DNA of 64,000 bases, from the NCBI GenBank assembly GCA_026936325.1, contig JAPTHN010000114.1, positions 186,001-250,000 of the forward strand. Direction: 5' to 3'. The stretch comes from Platynereis dumerilii. Its lineage: Eukaryota; Annelida; Polychaeta; Phyllodocida; Nereididae. A program made the translations under genes and the position numbers. Positions 60,233-64,000 of this stretch are shown piece after piece. How positions within the stretch are numbered: the stretch's first letter is position 1; every line of letters starts with the position of its first letter. The notes beneath the pieces are model-generated. The model saw only the letters and a list, made by a program, of their open reading frames with translations. It made no database searches and was not told the origin of the DNA.

Positions 60233-61624
60233 ATGGGACCAAAGAGGAGAAAGGGCACCGTCGTCACCAGGGCACCAACCAAGCTCAGCACCAGGTCAAC
60301 ACTCCACACTCCTGGGAGCACTCCAGTGACAACTCCAGCTACAACTCCAGCTGCAACTCCTCTCCATGAACCTTCAGATGCTGCAGTGACTGCCTTCTTT
60401 ACTACAGCCATGGCAGACCTCTCTCTACCTGGGCTCTACACCTCCACTACAGCTGGCAGCCAGACGAAGACCACCACTTCAACCACCAAAGCCACTGTCG
60501 TCAGCGAGACCATCTTCGAGGGCCGGCCAGAAGACAACACAACAGAAGAAGATTCTTCAGTTGAACTCTTTGAAGAGGAAGGAGACAAGCCTGCTGACAA
60601 GCCTGCCAAGCCTGCTGCCAAGCCTGCTGACAAGCCTGCCAAGCCTGCTGCCAAGCCTGCTGCCAAGCCTGCTGCCAAGCCTGCTGCCAAGCCTGCTGAC
60701 AAGCCTGCTGCCAAGTCTTCCACGGGTCTTCCAGAGCCTACTGCCAGGTCTACTCCAAAGAAGCAGACTCCAAAGAAGCAGACTCCAAAGAAGCAGACTC
60801 CAAAGAAGCAGACTCCGAAGAAGCAGACTCCCAAGAAAACAGCAGAGAGCCAGCCTGTTCTTGCTCTAGACAGAGTGGCCATCCATGAGGACACCTTCGA
60901 GGAGGAAGAAGACTCTGCTGATGAGACCCCTGCAGCTGCTGCTGAAGCCAAGTCCAAGGGCAAGAAGGGCAAAGGGAAGGCCCCCAAGAAAAACATCCGC
61001 AACAACCTGGGCATCACATCTGACCAAGAAGATGACCTCATCAACTGGTACAAGGAGCATCCTGTGCTGTACATGAAGGGGACCAGAGGCTACAAGGGGA
61101 ACGAGAAGCTGCTGCTGGACTCAGAAAAAGCAAAGGAGCTGGGCCCCAAGTACACCTCCCAGGACATCTTCAACTGGAGGAAGACAGTGCGCACTCACTT
61201 CTCCAGACTCGTCAGGCCTGAAGCTTCAGGAGCCGCCAGGAAGGAGACGCTCACAGAGAGGGACCAGTACATCCTGAACAACTGTCGGTTCCTGAAGGAC
61301 TCCATCGTCCACAAGCCAGGGAAGGAGCTGTCCGCCATCTCTCAACTGTCTGCCAACCGGCCAGCCTCAGACTCCGATGATGACAGCTACAACCCTGAGG
61401 ATTCCCTGCCAGCTTCGTATGACATGTCGGACCTGCCACCACCTGAACAGCCAGCACAGGACAGACCTGAGAGCCAGCAGTCCCAAGTCTTCCCTGGAGC
61501 ACCAAAGCCTGGAGCCGCTGCCAAGGGAACCAAGAGGAAGGCCCGGGAGATGAAGCCATGCACTCCGCCATGCACGTCATCGCAGGCAGCATGCAAGCCA
61601 TGTCCTCCGCCAAGAAAATCCTGA
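60233..61624 (+). CDS. MADF-like protein with histone-H1-like lysine/proline repeats
   Basis: The single exon encodes 463 residues. Residues 1-45 are basic and Thr/Pro-rich; 105-116 acidic; 117-161 an array of AKP/ADKP/AAKP units; 174-202 five TPKKQ units plus TPKK, like the SPKK-type DNA-binding tails of histone H1; 240-254 another Lys/Gly-rich block. A MADF/Myb-SANT-like domain spans about 263-355, with DDLINWYKEHPVLYMKGTRG and DIFNWRKTVRTHFSRL. The C-terminus is acidic/Pro-rich and becomes Cys/Pro-rich where another frame takes over. MADF domains bind DNA in chromatin and transcription factors. The H1-like tail suggests a chromatin protein, which is inference. No intron sites are evident. 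The frame is followed by 61558-62190 in the -1 relation and by a histone-type 3' stem-loop. Start choice: first ATG after the TATA box. Confidence 0.75.
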   Translation: MGPKRRKGTVVTRAPTKLSTRSTLHTPGSTPVTTPATTPAATPLHEPSDAAVTAFFTTAMADLSLPGLYTSTTAGSQTKTTTSTTKATVVSETIFEGRPEDNTTEEDSSVELFEEEGDKPADKPAKPAAKPADKPAKPAAKPAAKPAAKPAAKPADKPAAKSSTGLPEPTARSTPKKQTPKKQTPKKQTPKKQTPKKQTPKKTAESQPVLALDRVAIHEDTFEEEEDSADETPAAAAEAKSKGKKGKGKAPKKNIRNNLGITSDQEDDLINWYKEHPVLYMKGTRGYKGNEKLLLDSEKAKELGPKYTSQDIFNWRKTVRTHFSRLVRPEASGAARKETLTERDQYILNNCRFLKDSIVHKPGKELSAISQLSANRPASDSDDDSYNPEDSLPASYDMSDLPPPEQPAQDRPESQQSQVFPGAPKPGAAAKGTKRKAREMKPCTPPCTSSQAACKPCPPPRKS

Positions 61625-62190
61625 AAGGCTCTGGCTGCAAGATGTGCCCCGACCACCAGGAGTTGACACCCGAGCAGGAGTACTGGAGGATGAAGTGCCA
61701 GGACCTCTACCACGTGGGAGTGCACGCCAGCCCTGAAGTCCGAAGGAAAATGGTCAGGACCATTGCAGAGGCCGCCCTCTTCTGGGACAGGGAGAGTGAG
61801 ATGGATCATGCCAGCCGCCAGTCAAGTCATCATCAGGAGCAGACCTTCCAGCCTCCTCATCCTCCTCAGCGCCTGCAGATGCCACCTCCTCCTCCTCCTT
61901 CTTCGACGTATGTGCCATCACACCACCAGCACCATCCCCAGGCTTCCAGCAGCAGCCATCACTACCAGCAGCACCAGCCCAGGGAAGGAGGATCCTCCAG
62001 GCAGACTCCCAGCTACACCCCGATGCAGCCCAGCCACTCCACCATGACACTGATGATGGATGCACAGGAGAGCCCCGAGAAGTACGGCTACCCCCCTGGA
62101 CCCAGCTTTGGTCAACCGGCCGCCCATCACCAGCACCAGCCTTCCCCTTCGCCCAGTTGGACTTCAAGTCTCCTTTCTCCACGAAAGTAG
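61558..62190 (+). CDS. Overlapping second frame: likely C-terminal half of the MADF protein
   Basis: 210 residues from the first ATG. A helical segment (MHVIAGSMQAMSSAKKIL), then EYWRMKCQDLYHVGVHASPE and VRRKMVRTIAEAALFW, resemble the multimerising C-terminal helices that accompany MADF domains (BESS-like). The rest is His/Pro/Gln/Ser-rich. Third codon positions are strongly G/C, as in the upstream frame, so it is genuinely coding. It overlaps the first frame by 67 bases. A single-base difference near 61555, a sequencing error, or ribosomal frameshifting would each make one product. Independent initiation is less likely. Confidence 0.6.
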   Translation: MHSAMHVIAGSMQAMSSAKKILKGSGCKMCPDHQELTPEQEYWRMKCQDLYHVGVHASPEVRRKMVRTIAEAALFWDRESEMDHASRQSSHHQEQTFQPPHPPQRLQMPPPPPPSSTYVPSHHQHHPQASSSSHHYQQHQPREGGSSRQTPSYTPMQPSHSTMTLMMDAQESPEKYGYPPGPSFGQPAAHHQHQPSPSPSWTSSLLSPRK

Positions 62191-62224
62191 AAGACCAGAT
62201 GCAGCAAAGACAACAAAAAACCTT

Positions 62225-62244
62225 GGCCCTTTTAAGGGCCACCA
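62225..62244 (+). promoter_or_regulatory. Histone-type mRNA 3' stem-loop
   Basis: GGCCCT-TTTA-AGGGCC forms a 6-bp stem with a 4-base U-rich loop followed by ACCA, matching the replication-dependent histone consensus in stem, loop and 3' flank. It begins 35 bases after the stop at 62190, the usual distance. The 5' flank is A-rich as expected. A purine-rich AAAAGGG 12 bases downstream is a weak candidate U7 site. Confidence 0.75.
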
Positions 62245-62353
62245 AATCCTCCCAAAAGGGCAGGCCACGTACACATCTTATGTTGACAAAAAAAAAGAGC
62301 TTGTGTTGACCGAAAAGAGCCAAAAAAGAGCAAAAAAAACGTTGACAATCCCC

Positions 62354-62399
62354 AAAAAAAAAGTCCCCCAAAAAAAAAGTCCCCCAAAACAAAAGTCCG
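62354..62399 (+). repeat. Three tandem A-run/AGTCCCCC units
   Basis: AAAAAAAGTCCCCC is repeated three times with small variations just before an ATTAAA signal-like string at 62413. Confidence 0.6.
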
Positions 62400-62484
62400 G
62401 TCCTGGCCTTCATTAAAAGTAATCACCTTCATAAAAGCAAGGTGCTAGTTCCCCCTTTCTTTGCCCCAAAACATACCAAGTGCA

Positions 62485-62632
62485 GCACTAGTACAAGTGC
62501 TGCATTCTTTGGTATAAACATATTTTTATTGCACTAGTACAAGTGCATGAATTTCTTAATTAAAATGTAATGCACTAGTACAAGTGCTTTGCTTTTAAAA
62601 ATTGTGTTGGTTGGTTGCACTAGTACAAGTGC
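62485..62632. repeat. Four identical 16-base hairpin motifs GCACTAGTACAAGTGC
   Basis: Exact copies lie at 62485, 62531, 62572 and 62617, at spacings of 46, 41 and 45. Each can fold as GCACT-AGTACA-AGTGC. The first is embedded in a longer hairpin (ATACCAA...TTGGTAT outer arms). The DNA between copies is not conserved. Confidence 0.85.
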
Positions 62633-62664
62633 ATCACTTTGTAATTTCACTTGTCTAGGGCAAG

Positions 62665-63345
62665 TGGCAGGTAGATAGCTAGATAGCTAGCTAGATAGAT
62701 AGATAGATAGATAGCTAGATAGATAGCTAGATAGATAGCTAGATAGATAGCTTGATAGATGGAACACAATGCTCGTTACATATATACACTGCAGCAAAAG
62801 AAAAGCAGTTGTCGTCACTTTGCAGGGATTGGACTTGGATAGATAGATAGATAGCTTGATAGATAGCTAGATAGATAGCTAGATAGATAGATAGATAGAT
62901 AGCTTGATAGATGGAACACAATGCTCGTTACATATATACACTGCAGCAAAAGAAAAGCAGTTGTCGTCACTTTGCAGGGATTGGACTTGGATAGATAGAT
63001 AGATAGCTTGATAGATAGCTAGATAGATAGCTAGATAGATAGATAGATAGATAGCTTGATAGATGGAACACAATGCTCGTTACATATATACACTGCAGCA
63101 AAAGAAAAGCAGTTGTCGTCACTTTGCAGGGATTGGACTTGGATAGATAGATAGATAGCTTGATAGATAGCTAGATAGATAGCTAGATAGATAGATAGAT
63201 AGATAGCTTGATAGATGGAACACAATGCTCGTTACATATATACACTGCAGCAAAAGAAAAGCAGTTGTCGTCACTTTGCATGGATTGGACTTGGATAGAT
63301 AGATAGATAGATTGGACTTGGATAGATAGATAGATAGATAGATAG
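62665..63345 (+). repeat. 152-bp tandem repeat with GATA microsatellite
   Basis: GATGGAACACAATGCTCG starts at 62758, 62910, 63062 and 63214, exactly 152 apart. Units are nearly identical apart from one base in the last. Each unit joins a unique 85-base core to GATA/GCTA runs. Confidence 0.95.
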
Positions 63346-63399
63346 ACGCCATGAACAAAACAATTAGGGATAGAATTTTTACTCATAGTTTTATAGGGT

Positions 63400-63958
63400 T
63401 TAAAATATATGTGAAAAAATTTTTTAATTGAAAATTATAGTACAAATTGTAGCATCACTAACTGTTATATATGTCTTCGAAATTAACTTTTTTCTTTTCT
63501 TGTTTGTTGATTATTATTATTAATTTACTTATTTCACATGATTATATAGTAAACATTCACTCATTGTTATTTGTAGTATTTTAAAATGATACTTTGTTTC
63601 AAGCTGCATCACGCGCACCTGCTCCTCTGGTCACACTACGACTTTGCCAGTCAACATAATATTTCAATAGCCAATGATTTTTTTTGATTTTTTTTTATTA
63701 TTCTTTTTTTTTTTTTTCTTATAACAATTTTTTTTTTTTTTTTTCTCTCCCTTCTTCTTTGCTGTTTCAGTATAATAATTTATATGCATGTAATTAATAT
63801 TGATAATTTGACTGACTTATATATAATACGAATTATATGTATCTATTGAAAGGTGGCCACTCGCTAGCGGTTTTTTTAAAACCTTTGAGGGGTCTCCTGG
63901 CTCTGTTACTTTTTTACTGAGTCTTAATAAATATTGTCTGAGTCTGAGTCTGAGTCTG
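63400..63958 (+). mobile_element. Probable LINE 3' end (TCTGAG)n
   Basis: A T-run-rich region ends TTAATAAATATTGTCTGAG followed by TCTGAG repeats, resembling the tail of the LINE at 33117 (GAATCT repeats). No RT frame is present in the window. Confidence 0.45.
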
Positions 63959-64000
63959 ATAGATAGATAGATGGATGGAGGGATTGATTGATTGATTGAT
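63958..64000 (+). repeat. GATA/GATT microsatellite at window end
   Basis: GATAGATAGATAG, then GATTGATTGATT repeats run off the window end. Confidence 0.9.

Noticed and set aside
60436-61074. Minus-strand frame with repeated VCFFG and AGLAAGL
   Set aside because: It is the antisense shadow of the TPKKQ and AKP repeats of the plus-strand gene.
60233-61624. Linker histone H1 gene
   Set aside because: The Lys/Pro/Ala tail is H1-like but no winged-helix globular domain is seen; the folded part looks MADF-like.
62700-63345. CRISPR-like spaced repeats
   Set aside because: The units are contiguous tandem copies with no variable spacers, in an animal genome.
62739-63386. Repeated YLSIYLAIYQ-type minus-strand frames
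   Set aside because: They are translations of GATA microsatellite and the 152-bp repeat.

Overview
The window is animal genomic DNA: AT-rich, with small exons separated by kilobase introns bounded by GT/AG sites, many miniature DNA transposons, LINE pieces, GATA microsatellites and one 500-base assembly gap (58873-59372). A marine invertebrate deuterostome, perhaps an echinoderm, fits the repeat style and the frequent octamer TAGGCCTA. The species assignment is inference.

Layout. (1) 0.9-8.3 kb and about 17.05-17.36 kb hold diverged copies of one unrecognised unit, broken up by a CACT-ended hairpin, a TA-flanked pogo/Tigger-like element and an ACGTTG-rich MITE. (2) 9.3-11.3 kb holds a CCAAT-box promoter and a small spliced gene of unknown function. 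A second CCAAT/GC-box promoter with a noncoding exon and a signal-peptide-like exon lies at 14.55-15.67 kb. (3) 15.8-16.85 kb is a hAT-like element with an 8-bp target duplication. (4) 17.78-24.43 kb is a CACTA-like composite element. It carries a nested TA-flanked element, a minisatellite, a hAT MITE and a minus-strand gene of at least four exons joined in phase 0. (5) 25.4-36 kb and 42.3-55.1 kb are two copies of a large tandem duplication. Each carries a minus-strand Cys-loop receptor gene of the nicotinic acetylcholine receptor type. Each copy has acquired its own insertions, and the other copy often shows the empty site. (6) 59.5-62.3 kb is a GC-rich, intronless locus. It has a TATA box, a MADF-like protein with histone-H1-like lysine/proline/alanine repeats, a second overlapping reading frame, and a replication-dependent-histone-type 3' stem-loop 35 bases after the stop. 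Four identical 16-base hairpin repeats and a 152-bp tandem repeat follow.

Most notable points. The receptor copies decay in complementary places: copy A lacks TM3 and the cytoplasmic loop, while copy B has a stop in an N-terminal exon and no first ligand-domain exon. Yet two compared exons differ almost only at synonymous sites. Their pore helix has Ala at the normally Leu 9' gate and a Pro-Asp-Arg selectivity region. The MADF/H1-tail locus with a histone stem-loop is the best candidate for something undescribed. No rRNA, tRNA gene, CRISPR array or complete autonomous transposon was found.
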